From Streptomyces albiflavescens (lineage in GTDB: Bacteria; Actinomycetota; Actinomycetes; Streptomycetales; Streptomycetaceae): a stretch of DNA of 64,000 nucleotides. Position numbers and translations under genes: made by a program. Shown one piece after another: positions 50,152 through 58,340 of the stretch. The stretch is taken from contig NZ_BMMM01000024.1 of the NCBI RefSeq assembly GCF_014645835.1, positions 90,735-154,734 on the forward strand, written 5' to 3'. Positions within the stretch are counted from its first letter, which is position 1; every line of letters begins with the position of its first letter. The notes beneath the pieces were generated by a model. It was not told the origin of the DNA. It ran no database searches and was given only the letters and a program-made list of their open reading frames with translations.

Positions 50152-51054
50152 TCAGTAGGACGATCCGGAGGCGCCCAGCGACCCCGTCGGATGCCAGACC
50201 GTCTTCGTCTCCAGGAAGGCCGTCAGGCGCTCGATCCCGGGGGTCGCCGAATAATCCACAGGCTGTGGACGAAGAACGCGCTTCAGGTTGTCCGCGGCCG
50301 CGATCTCCAGCTCCTTGGCGAGTACGTCGTCCGCGCCCGCGAGGTCGATCGCGTTGACGTCCTGGTGCGCGGCCAGGGGAGCGGCGATCTCCGCGGTCCT
50401 GCCGGAGAGCACGTTGACCACACCGCCGGGAAGATCGGAGGTGGCCAGCACCTCGCCCAGCGACAGTGCCGGGAGCGGGGACTTCTCGGAGGCGACGACG
50501 ATCGCCGTGTTGCCGGTCGCGATGACCGGGGCGATCACCGAGACCAGACCCAGGAACGAGGACTCCTGAGGGGCCAGTACGACGACCACGCCCGTCGGCT
50601 CCGGGGTGGACAGGTTGAAGAACGGGCCCGCGACCGGGTTGCCGCCCCCGACCACCTGGGCGATCTTGTCGGTCCAGCCCGCGTACCAGACCCAGCGGTC
50701 GATCGCGGCGTCGACCACAGCGGCCGCCTTGGACTTCGACAGCCCCTCGGCGTCCGCGACCTCCCGGACGAACTGGTCCTTGCGGCCCTCCAGCATCTCG
50801 GCGATGCGGTAGAGGATCTGGCCGCGGTTGTACGCCGTCGCGCCGGACCAGCCGCCGAACGCCTTGCGGGCGGCGACCACCGCGTCACGGGCGTCCTTGC
50901 GGGAGGCGAGGGGCGCGTTCGCCAGCCAGTTGCTCTTCGAGTCCGTCACCTCGTACACCCGGCCGCTCTCGGAACGCGGGAACTTCCCGCCCACGTACAG
51001 CTTGTAGGTCTTGAAGACTGACAGTCGCTCGATCTTTTCCGACTTCTCAGACAT
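50152..51054 (-). CDS. Truncated-type aldehyde dehydrogenase-family protein without catalytic domain
   Basis: This 300-residue protein covers only the NAD-binding half of an aldehyde dehydrogenase: YKLYVGGKFPRSESGRVYEV, GQILYRIAEMLEGRKDQFV, GVVVVLAPQESSFLGLVSV, and GGVVNVLSGRTAEIAAPLA. It ends (FLETKTVWHPTGS) before the block that would carry the catalytic Cys, and no LELGGK Glu block is present. Its ATG overlaps the full-length dehydrogenase gene by 8 bp, and the codon use and motif quality are good, so it looks like a maintained companion subunit and not decay. It would probably form hetero-oligomers with the upstream enzyme. Confidence 0.82.
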   Translation of the reverse strand: MSEKSEKIERLSVFKTYKLYVGGKFPRSESGRVYEVTDSKSNWLANAPLASRKDARDAVVAARKAFGGWSGATAYNRGQILYRIAEMLEGRKDQFVREVADAEGLSKSKAAAVVDAAIDRWVWYAGWTDKIAQVVGGGNPVAGPFFNLSTPEPTGVVVVLAPQESSFLGLVSVIAPVIATGNTAIVVASEKSPLPALSLGEVLATSDLPGGVVNVLSGRTAEIAAPLAAHQDVNAIDLAGADDVLAKELEIAAADNLKRVLRPQPVDYSATPGIERLTAFLETKTVWHPTGSLGASGSSY

Positions 51055-52483
51055 CGAGGTACGCCTCCAGGCCGTGACGACCGCCCTCGCGGCCGAAGCC
51101 CGACTCCTTGTAACCGCCGAACGGCGAGGTCGGGTCGAACTTGTTGAACGTGTTGGACCAGATGACGCCCGCGCGGAGCTTGCTCGCGACGGCCAGGATC
51201 CGGGAGCCCTTCTCGGTCCAGATGCCCGCCGAGAGGCCGTACTGGCTGTTGTTGGCCTTGGCGACCGCCTCGTCCGGCGTGCGGAAGGTGAGGACCGACA
51301 GCACCGGGCCGAAGATCTCGTCGCGGGCGATGGTGTGCGCCTGGGTGACGTTCGTGAAGAGCGTCGGGGCGAACCAGTAGCCGGAGGAGGGGAGTTCACA
51401 GGCCGGGGACCAGCGCTCGGCGCCCTCGGCCTCGCCCTGCTCGACGAGCGAGGTGATGCGCGAGAGCTGCTCGGCGGAGTTGATGGCGCCGATGTCGGTG
51501 TTCTTGTCGAGCGGGTCGCCGAGGCGGAGCGTCGAGAGGCGGCGCTTGAGCGAGTCCAGCAGCTCGTCCTGGATCGACTCCTGAACGAGCAGGCGGGAGC
51601 CGGCGCAGCAGACCTGGCCCTGGTTGAAGAAGATGCCGCTGACGACGCCCTCGACGGCCTGGTCGATGGGGGCGTCGTCGAAGACGATGTTCGCGCCCTT
51701 GCCGCCCAGTTCGAGGGTGACCTTCTTGCTGGTCCCCGCCACCTGGCGGGCGATCGCCTTGCCCACAGCGGTGGAACCGGTGAAGGCGACCTTGTTGACG
51801 TCGGGGTGCTCGACGAGCGCGGCACCCGTGTCGCCGTATCCCGGAAGGATGTTGACGACGCCCTTGGGCAGGCCCGCCTGGCGGCAGATGTCCGCGAAGA
51901 ACAGCGCCGACAGGGGAGTGGTCTCCGCGGGCTTCAGGACGACCGTGTTGCCGGTCGCGAGCGCCGGGGCGATCTTCCAGGCCAGCATCAGCAGCGGGAA
52001 GTTCCAGGGGATGACCTGGCCGGCCACGCCCAGCGGCCGCGGGTTCGCGCCGAAGCCGGCGTGGTCGAGCTTGTCGGCCCAGCCCGCGTAGTAGAAGAAG
52101 TGCGCGGCGACCAGGGGGAGGTCGGCGTCGCGCGTCTCCTTGATGGGCTTGCCGTTGTCCAGCGTCTCCAGGACGGCGAGCTCGCGGGAGCGCTCCTGGA
52201 TGATCCGGGCGATGCGGAACAGGTACTTGGCGCGTTCGGAGCCGGGCAGCGCCGACCACTTCTCGAAGGCCTTGCGGGCGGCCTTCACGGCGCGGTCGAC
52301 GTCCTCGGTGCCGGCCTGGGCGACCTCGGAGAGGACCTCTTCGGTGCTCGGGCTGACGGTCTTGAAGACCTTGCCGTCGGCGGCCTCGGTGAACTCGCCG
52401 TCGATGAAGAGCCCGTACGACGGGGCGATGTCGACGACGGAGCGGGACTCGGGCGCCGGTGCGTATTCGAATGCGGAAGCCAT
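51047..52483 (-). CDS. NAD(P)-dependent aldehyde dehydrogenase
   Basis: This 478-residue complete aldehyde dehydrogenase has cofactor motif IPWNFPLLMLAWKIAPALATGN, Gly motif FTGSTAVGKAI, catalytic Glu in VTLELGGKGANIVF, catalytic Cys in NQGQVCCAGSRLLVQ (about residue 292), and C-terminal IFGPVLSVLTFRTPDEA and PFGGYKESGFGREGG. Located directly after deoC (6-bp gap), it most likely oxidises the acetaldehyde released by DeoC to acetate (or related aldehydes). The operon order is deoC, this gene, then the short dehydrogenase-like gene. Confidence 0.94.
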   Translation of the reverse strand: MASAFEYAPAPESRSVVDIAPSYGLFIDGEFTEAADGKVFKTVSPSTEEVLSEVAQAGTEDVDRAVKAARKAFEKWSALPGSERAKYLFRIARIIQERSRELAVLETLDNGKPIKETRDADLPLVAAHFFYYAGWADKLDHAGFGANPRPLGVAGQVIPWNFPLLMLAWKIAPALATGNTVVLKPAETTPLSALFFADICRQAGLPKGVVNILPGYGDTGAALVEHPDVNKVAFTGSTAVGKAIARQVAGTSKKVTLELGGKGANIVFDDAPIDQAVEGVVSGIFFNQGQVCCAGSRLLVQESIQDELLDSLKRRLSTLRLGDPLDKNTDIGAINSAEQLSRITSLVEQGEAEGAERWSPACELPSSGYWFAPTLFTNVTQAHTIARDEIFGPVLSVLTFRTPDEAVAKANNSQYGLSAGIWTEKGSRILAVASKLRAGVIWSNTFNKFDPTSPFGGYKESGFGREGGRHGLEAYLDV

Positions 52484-52489
52484 GATGGA

Positions 52490-53446
52490 TCAGTCCACCG
52501 TCACGTAGTCGGGGCCGGAGTAGCGGCCGGTGGCCAGCTTCTGACGCTGCATCAGCAGGTCGTTCAGGAGCGAGGACGCGCCGAAGCGGAACCAGTGGTT
52601 GTCCAGCCAGTCCTCGCCCGCGGTCTCGTTCACCAGGACCAGGAACTTGATGGCGTCCTTGGTGGTGCGGATGCCGCCGGCGGGCTTCACGCCGACCTGG
52701 ATGCCGGTCTGCGCGCGGAAGTCGCGGACGGCTTCCAGCATCAGGAGGGTGTTCGCCGGCGTCGCGTTGACGGCCACCTTGCCGGTGGAGGTCTTGATGA
52801 AGTCGGCCCCGGCCAGCATGCCGAGCCAGCTCGCGCGCCGGATGTTGTCGTACGTCGAGAGCTCACCGGTCTCGAAGATGACCTTCAGGCGGGCGGCGCC
52901 CGAGGCCTCCTTCACGGCGACGATCTCGTCGTACACCTTCATGTAGTGGCCCGCGAGGAAGGCCCCGCGGTCGATGACCATGTCGATCTCGTCGGCGCCC
53001 GCGGCGACGGCGTCGCGCACGTCGGCCAGCTTGACGTCGAGCGCGGCGCGGCCCGCCGGGAAGGCGGTGGCGACCGAGGCGACCTTCACGCCGGATCCGG
53101 CGACGGCCTCCTTGGCGACGGCCACCATGTCGGGGTAGACGCAGACCGCGGCCGTGGTCGGTGTCGTACGGTCGGTCGGGTCCGGGTGGACCGCCTTGGC
53201 GCCGAGCGCCCGGACCTTGCCCGGGGTGTCCGCGCCTTCCAGCGTGGTCAGGTCGACCATCGAGATGGCGAGGTCGATCGCGTACGCCTTCGCGGTGGTC
53301 TTGATGGAACGGGTGCCGAGCGAGGCGGCGCGCGCCTCCAGGCCGACCGCGTCGACGCCGGGCAGCCCGTGGAGGAAGCGGCGCAGCATGCTGTCGGACG
53401 CGGTTACGTCGCCGAGTGCGTGTGCAGCGGATGCGATGGTGGGCAT
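52490..53446 (-). CDS. deoC: Deoxyribose-phosphate aldolase
   Basis: This 318-residue class I aldolase cleaves 2-deoxyribose-5-phosphate into acetaldehyde and glyceraldehyde-3-phosphate. The Schiff-base region ADFIKTSTGKVAVNATP, the ADEIDMVIDRGAFLAGHY block with Asp, and GVKPAGGIRTTKDAIKFL with Lys are diagnostic. It is longer than the 220-260 residue bacterial form, with an extra N-terminal 70 residues (HALGDVTASDSMLRRFLHGL). ATG 53446 lies 19 bp after a perfect regulon palindrome. First gene of the aldolase-dehydrogenase operon. Confidence 0.95.
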   Translation of the reverse strand: MPTIASAAHALGDVTASDSMLRRFLHGLPGVDAVGLEARAASLGTRSIKTTAKAYAIDLAISMVDLTTLEGADTPGKVRALGAKAVHPDPTDRTTPTTAAVCVYPDMVAVAKEAVAGSGVKVASVATAFPAGRAALDVKLADVRDAVAAGADEIDMVIDRGAFLAGHYMKVYDEIVAVKEASGAARLKVIFETGELSTYDNIRRASWLGMLAGADFIKTSTGKVAVNATPANTLLMLEAVRDFRAQTGIQVGVKPAGGIRTTKDAIKFLVLVNETAGEDWLDNHWFRFGASSLLNDLLMQRQKLATGRYSGPDYVTVD

Positions 53447-53465
53447 GGTCACCAGCCGAGCATAT

Positions 53466-53477
53466 CTACGCGCGTAG
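53466..53477. promoter_or_regulatory. Nucleoside-regulon operator before deoC (perfect)
   Basis: CTACGCGCGTAG, centred about 25 bp upstream of the deoC start codon on the minus strand. It is identical in sequence to the sites before add and the PNP gene. Confidence 0.8.
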
Positions 53478-53690
53478 CAGCTGTACACCCCCGGGGTGGA
53501 GGTGGGTTCTGGAACGCCCCTGCAAGGGGCGTGGGGAACTGCGCGATCAACCCCCACCCACCCCGCAGCCAAAGTACCGCCCAGCGGGGTCCGGGGCGCA
53601 GCTCCAGGTGCCGGGAACGGGCAGGCGCGGTGGGGGCGAAAACCACACCACCCACCGGCCCTGTCGCAGACGTCCGGCACAATCGGGACC

Positions 53691-54362
53691 ATGAGCACCC
53701 CCGACCCCCAGCCTCCCGTACCGGACGCCTCGCGACCCGAGTCGAAGGACCGGATCTACCGGTCGCCCGCCGGTATGGCGGGCGGCGCCCTGCTGCTGCT
53801 GATCGCGGGCTGGCTCGGCATCGACGCGCTGGTCTCCGGCCACGGCCGCACCCCCTGGCTGGCCCTCGCCTCGCTGATCCTCATCGTCCCGTTGGTGACC
53901 GCCTTCACCCTGCGACCCGCGGTCTACGCGAACGAGGACCGGCTGCGCATCCGCAACCCGTTCCGCGTCATCGTGCTGCCCTGGGGCAAGGTCGCCACCC
54001 TGCGCTCCAGCTACTCCAACGAGGTGGTCGACACCTCCGGCACGAAGTACCAGCTGTGGGCGATCCCCGTCTCGCTGCGCGCCCGCAAGAAGGTGGCCAA
54101 GCAGCAGGCACGGGGAGCGGCGGCGGGCAGCAGCGGAGGCCGTATGGGCCGCACGTCCGCCTTCGGCCGTCCGTCGTCGGTCCATGCCGAGCCGACCCGC
54201 GCCCAGACCGACCAGATCATGGACGACCTGCGGGAGCTGCAGGAGGCCCGGGCCGCCACCGAGGGCGCGCAGGGCGAGGTCAGCGTGCGGTGGGCGTACG
54301 AGGTGATGGGGCCCGCGGCGGCGGGGGCGATCCTGCTGGCCATCCTCCTGGCGGTGGGCTGA
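53691..54362 (+). CDS. PH-domain (bPH2-like) membrane protein
   Basis: This 223-residue protein has two close N-terminal helices (GGALLLLIAGWLGIDALV; LALASLILIVPLVTAFTL). A PH-like domain follows (AVYANEDRLRIRNPFRVIVL then PWGKVATLRSSYSNEVVDT), then a Gly/Ser/Arg linker, a helical segment (TDQIMDDLRELQEARAATEG) and a C-terminal helix (AAAGAILLAILLAVG). It matches actinobacterial PH domain-containing proteins of unknown role. ATG 53691. The 190-bp spacer to deoC contains another dispersed GC-rich repeat. Confidence 0.82.
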   Translation: MSTPDPQPPVPDASRPESKDRIYRSPAGMAGGALLLLIAGWLGIDALVSGHGRTPWLALASLILIVPLVTAFTLRPAVYANEDRLRIRNPFRVIVLPWGKVATLRSSYSNEVVDTSGTKYQLWAIPVSLRARKKVAKQQARGAAAGSSGGRMGRTSAFGRPSSVHAEPTRAQTDQIMDDLRELQEARAATEGAQGEVSVRWAYEVMGPAAAGAILLAILLAVG

Positions 54363-54470
54363 CCGCCGGTGGTGGGCTGATCAGCCCCTTCCCCTACGAT
54401 TCACAGGCTTCTCGGCTGGACAACGGGGGCATTCACCCCGCTGGCACCCTGTCCGGGAAGCGACGCATCG

Positions 54471-54794
54471 ATGAGCACGAGTCCTGACGGGCCGCACCGG
54501 CTGCCCGCGTCCGAGGTTCCCGACGGCGCGGGAAGTTCCTGCTGGGGGCCGGGCTCCTGATGGCTCTGCTCGGCGTCACGCTGATCGCGGCCTACGGTCT
54601 CCGGAATCTCGGCCAGGACCCGCAGAGCGCCCGGACGATGGGCGACTTCACCGTCGGTCTGGAGCTGACCGTGGTTTTCTCCGGGTGGTTCGGGCGCCGC
54701 CGCGCCACGCTCCTGCGCCGCGCCCCCGCGCCCGTGCTGCTTTCCTGCTTCCGTAGCCGCGGTGGTGGGGGTCGTGGGGGGCTGGCTCCCGTGA
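54471..54794 (+). pseudogene. Frameshifted small membrane protein gene
   Basis: ATG 54471 opens with STSPDGPHRLPASEVPDGAG and stops early. At about 54530 a shifted frame continues with KFLLGAGLLMALLGVTLIAAYGL, RNLGQDPQSARTM and VGLELTVVFSGWFGRRRATLL. Near 54735 a second shift gives PASVAAVVGVVGGWLP and a stop at 54792. Joining the three pieces would give a protein of about 107 residues with three membrane segments. Two indels suggest a decayed gene; sequencing error is also possible. No family is recognised. Confidence 0.5.
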
Positions 54795-54800
54795 CCCTGG

Positions 54801-56030
54801 TCAGGGCGCGCTCGGCCACACCAGCGCCATGTACGCGCCGCAGTAGGCCGAGCCCAGAACCGCGGCCGTCAGGCACACGGCGCGGAAGCGGGGCGAGGCG
54901 CGGGCGAGGTGCAGGGCCGCCGGGAGCAGGAGCGGGAAGCCGGGGAGGAGGAAACGGGCGCGGGGGAAGTAGACGCCGCCGCTGCCCAGGACGATCAGCA
55001 ACAGGACCCCGGTGAAGACAAGCAGGGGGAGCGGCTGGCGATCCCAGACGGAGACGACGTAGAGCGCCATCGACGCGAGCAGCGTGACGGTCACCATCAC
55101 CAGGAACAGCTCGGGTGTCGAGTCGGCCCCGAGTACCTCCCGCAGCCGGCGCACGGTCTCCACGCCGCCGTCCCACTCGTTGTGCCACAGCCGCTGTACG
55201 GCGAAGTAGCCGTCCCAGCGGCCCAGGCGCAGGCCCACCCAGCCGACGTACGCGAGCCAGCCGGCCGGAGCAAGGGCGGCGGCCGCGAGGGCGCGCACCG
55301 AGAAGCCGTTGCGGAGCGAGAGCAGGGCCGTCACGGTGACCGCCGCCGCCACCGCGATGCCCGTCGGGCGGGTCAGCCCCGACAGCGCCGCGAGAGAAGC
55401 CGCCCACAGCCAGCGGCCGGTGAGCACCGCGTACAGCGACCACGCGGCGAACGCCGTGAACAGCGACTCCGTGTACCCCATCCACTCGACGAGGCCCACC
55501 GGGAGAGCCGCCCACAGGACGGTCAGCAGCACGCCCACCCGGCGGCCGTGCAGATGGCTGCCGACCGAGTGGATCCCCCATGCGGCGAGGAACGAGCACG
55601 CGACGGCGATCGCCCATCCCGTCGTCGCCCGCGTGCCGGGTGTCAGCACCGCGACCGCCTTGACCAGCACGGGGTAGAGCGGGAAGAAGGCGAGGTTGTT
55701 CGCGTCGTACGTGGTGCCCAGGTGGTGGGTGTAACCGTGGTCGGCGATGCCCAGGTACCAGTCCGCGTCCCAGTGTGTCGCGAGGATCGGCCAGACGCCG
55801 TGGTGCCGGCGGTGGGCCCACACGGCGAGCGCGAGCAGGCCGGTGACGCGTACGGCCGCGTAGGCGAGGAGGGCGGGGGCCGCGCGGCGCAGATGGGCGC
55901 GGACTCTGGCCGCGGGGGTGGCTCCGCGCGCCGGGCGCAGGGTCTTCGGGGGCGTCGGCGTCTTCGGGACGAGTCCGCTCGGGGCGTTCCGGGGTGGGGC
56001 GGATGTCGGCCGGGAAGCGGTCGAGGGCAC
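54801..56030 (-). CDS. GT-C mannosyltransferase (PIG-V-like)
   Basis: This 409-residue polytopic protein has the PIG-V/GPI-mannosyltransferase-like pattern: THWDADWYLGIADHGYTHHL after the first helix, NLAFFPLYPVLVKAV, and EWMGYTESLFTAFAAWSLYA. These are typical of lipid-linked sugar-dependent GT-C enzymes with an Asp near the first loop. GTG 56030 is selected for AGGAG 8 nt upstream; GTG 56129 would add a low-complexity Pro/Ser/Thr region. It probably transfers mannose to an exported glycan or lipoglycan using polyprenyl-phosphate mannose. Confidence 0.85.
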   Translation of the reverse strand: MPSTASRPTSAPPRNAPSGLVPKTPTPPKTLRPARGATPAARVRAHLRRAAPALLAYAAVRVTGLLALAVWAHRRHHGVWPILATHWDADWYLGIADHGYTHHLGTTYDANNLAFFPLYPVLVKAVAVLTPGTRATTGWAIAVACSFLAAWGIHSVGSHLHGRRVGVLLTVLWAALPVGLVEWMGYTESLFTAFAAWSLYAVLTGRWLWAASLAALSGLTRPTGIAVAAAVTVTALLSLRNGFSVRALAAAALAPAGWLAYVGWVGLRLGRWDGYFAVQRLWHNEWDGGVETVRRLREVLGADSTPELFLVMVTVTLLASMALYVVSVWDRQPLPLLVFTGVLLLIVLGSGGVYFPRARFLLPGFPLLLPAALHLARASPRFRAVCLTAAVLGSAYCGAYMALVWPSAP

Positions 56031-56183
56031 GCGGCAGCTCCTGGGACTCGGTGGTGCGCTACCGGTAACCGTTCCTCGGTCTTCCGGCAGCGCACGGGAG
56101 CGCTGCGTCAACTGCCGTGCGGAAATCACCCGCCAGAGCGATCAGGGGTGCCTGGGTGGGCCCGCCGAGCGGAAGGGCCGGTG

Positions 56184-56353
56184 TGTGCCCGTGCGAGCCC
56201 GCTGGACGGAGCGATCGGTGTGTGACCGTGCGGGCCCAGCGGAGAGGACCGTCGGTGTGCCTGTGCGGGCCCAGCGGAGAGGACCGTCGGTGTGACCGTG
56301 CGGGCCCAGCGGAGAGGACCGTCGGTGTGACCGTGCGGGCCCACCGGACAGTG
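56184..56353. repeat. 35-bp tandem repeat, about five copies
   Basis: Units of 35 bp with core GTGCGGGCCCAGCGGAGAGG run 56221-56255, 56256-56290 and 56291-56325. A partial copy lies at 56326-56353 and a diverged copy at 56184-56218. The period is not a multiple of three. It is non-coding, between the mannosyltransferase and phosphomutase genes. Confidence 0.9.
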
Positions 56354-56369
56354 GGCCCGCGACGACGCG

Positions 56370-58001
56370 TCAGATACCGGCCGCCGCCGACAGGTCCCGC
56401 TTGATCGCCGACAGCAGCTCGGCGGCCTTCGCGTGGGCCGCGGGGAGGTGGTCCCGGGTGCCCACGGACACCACGACCTCCAGGTAGCACTTCAGCTTCG
56501 GCTCCGTGCCGCTCGGGCGGACGATGACGCGGGCACCCTCCAGCGTGTAGCGCAGGCCGTCCGTCGGCGGCAGCCTGTCCGTGCCCTTGGTGAGGTCCTC
56601 CGCCTTCGTGATCGCCAGACCGGCGAGCCGCGTCGGCGGCTGCTCGCGCAGGCGCCGCATGGCGTTCGTGATGATCGACAGGTCCTCCACGCGGACCGAG
56701 AGCTGGTCGGTGGCGTGCAGGCCGTACTCGACGGCGATGTCGTCGAGGAGGTCGAGGAGGGTCCTGCCCTGCTCCTTGAGCTCGGAGGCCAGCTCGGTGA
56801 CGAGGAGGGCGGCGGTGATGCCGTCCTTGTCGCGTACGCCGTCCGGGTCGACGCAGTAGCCCAGCGCCTCCTCGTATCCGTACCGCAGACCCTCCACGCG
56901 AGCGATCCACTTGAAGCCGGTGAGGGTCTCCTCGTACGGCAGCCCCGCCTTCTCGGCGATCCGCCCGAGGAGGGACGAGGACACGATCGACTCGGCGAAG
57001 GTGCCCCGCGCTCCGCGTCGCACCAGGTGCTCGGCGAGCAGCGCGCCGACCTCGTCGCCGCGCAGCATCCGCCAGTCCGCGCCGTCCTTCACGGCGACCG
57101 CGCAGCGGTCGGCGTCCGGGTCGTTCGCGATGATCAGGTCCGGGTCGGTCTCGTGGGCCGTCGCGAAGGCGAGGTCCATCGCGCCGGGCTCTTCCGGGTT
57201 GGGGAAGGCGACGGTGGGGAAGTCCGGGTCGGGCTCGGCCTGTTCGGTGACGAGGACGGGGGTGGGGAACCCGGCCCGGGCGAAGGCCGCGAGCAGCACG
57301 TCCTTGCCGACGCCGTGCATCGCCGTGTAGACGGTGCGGGCGGTACGCGGCGACCCCTGCGCCAGTACGGCGTCCGTACGGGCCAGGTAGGCCTCCAGGA
57401 CGCCCTCGTCGAGGATTTCCCAGCCGGAGTCGGGGCGCGGGACCGTGCCGAGGCTGGTGATGGCGTCGATCTCGGCGGCGATCTCCGCGTCCGCCGGGGG
57501 AACGATCTGCGAGCCGTCGCCCAGGTAGACCTTGTAGCCGTTGTCGCGGGGCGGGTTGTGGCTGGCGGTGACCTCCACGCCCGCCGCCGCGCCGAGGTGC
57601 CTTATGGCGTAGGCGAGTACGGGGGTGGGGAGCGGGCGGGGCAGTACGGCGGCGCGCAGCCCCGCACCCGTCATCACGGCCGCGGTGTCGCGGGCGAAGT
57701 CCGCGGACTTGTGCCGGGCGTCGTACCCGATGACGACGAGCCCGTCCGTCTGCCCCTTCTTCCTCAGGTACGCGGCGAGGCCGGCGGCGGCGCGGATGAC
57801 GACGGAGCGGTTCATGCGCATCGGGCCGGCGCCGAGTTCTCCTCGGAGGCCGGCGGTGCCGAACTGGAGGGTGCCGCTGAAGCGGGCGGCGAGCTCTGTG
57901 ACGTCCTGGGCGTCGATGAGCTTGGCGAGTTCCTCACGGGTCTCCGCGTCGGGGTCCTCGGCCAGCCACGCCTTGGCCCGTGCGATGAGTTCGTCCTGCA
58001 C
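56370..58001 (-). CDS. Phosphosugar mutase (phosphopentomutase/phosphoglucomutase type)
   Basis: This 543-residue alpha-D-phosphohexomutase has a substrate-entry FGTAGLRGELGAGPMRMN, active Ser loop VEVTASHNPPRDNGYKVY (about residue 145), metal loop IANDPDADRCAVAV, sugar loop GYEEALGY and C-terminal phosphate loop IVRPSGTEPKLKCYLEV. The PGM2-like length and its place beside PNP suggest that it isomerises (deoxy)ribose-1-phosphate to the 5-phosphate, though glucose or mannose phosphates are alternatives. The start is GTG 58001 with AGAGG upstream. Often annotated as phospho-sugar mutase. Confidence 0.92.
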   Translation of the reverse strand: MQDELIARAKAWLAEDPDAETREELAKLIDAQDVTELAARFSGTLQFGTAGLRGELGAGPMRMNRSVVIRAAAGLAAYLRKKGQTDGLVVIGYDARHKSADFARDTAAVMTGAGLRAAVLPRPLPTPVLAYAIRHLGAAAGVEVTASHNPPRDNGYKVYLGDGSQIVPPADAEIAAEIDAITSLGTVPRPDSGWEILDEGVLEAYLARTDAVLAQGSPRTARTVYTAMHGVGKDVLLAAFARAGFPTPVLVTEQAEPDPDFPTVAFPNPEEPGAMDLAFATAHETDPDLIIANDPDADRCAVAVKDGADWRMLRGDEVGALLAEHLVRRGARGTFAESIVSSSLLGRIAEKAGLPYEETLTGFKWIARVEGLRYGYEEALGYCVDPDGVRDKDGITAALLVTELASELKEQGRTLLDLLDDIAVEYGLHATDQLSVRVEDLSIITNAMRRLREQPPTRLAGLAITKAEDLTKGTDRLPPTDGLRYTLEGARVIVRPSGTEPKLKCYLEVVVSVGTRDHLPAAHAKAAELLSAIKRDLSAAAGI

Positions 58002-58340
58002 CTCGGGTGCACCTCTCTTCGTTCGTACGTTGCTGTGTACGCCGGGTTGGTCTCGCCCCTGCCGCCCCTACTCCTTCCCGTCCCCCGGAGGTTCCGCCTC
58101 CAGACCCCCGTATCGGCCTGAACGGCCTCGCCCTCGAACATCGCACGGGCTGAAAGCTTCCGGCCCCGTCGGGAGGAAGGCTCAGCTCCGCGCGGGGAAG
58201 GGGGCCGAGCCCGGGCAGGGGTCCAGGGGGCGACGCCCCCGACGGGGCGGGGGCAGGGGCGGAGCCCCAGGAGGAAGGGACGGGTAAGGGCGGAGGAGGC
58301 GAAAAAACCGTTGCCCGAGCCCGTCGCCCGAGCCCGTCGC
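58002..58340. other. Intergenic region with two inverted dispersed GC-rich repeats
   Basis: No gene is visible. Two copies of a common Streptomyces intergenic repeat (CCCCTACTCCTTCCCGTCCC at about 58065 and its approximate complement at about 58265-58290) face each other. A GGGGGCGACGCCCCC hairpin (about 58227) and a 14-bp direct repeat, GCCCGAGCCCGTC (58313-58340), also occur. Confidence 0.5.

Noticed and set aside
56184..56353. 35-bp repeats as a CRISPR array
   Set aside because: The units are directly adjacent with no unique spacers and no cas genes are present.
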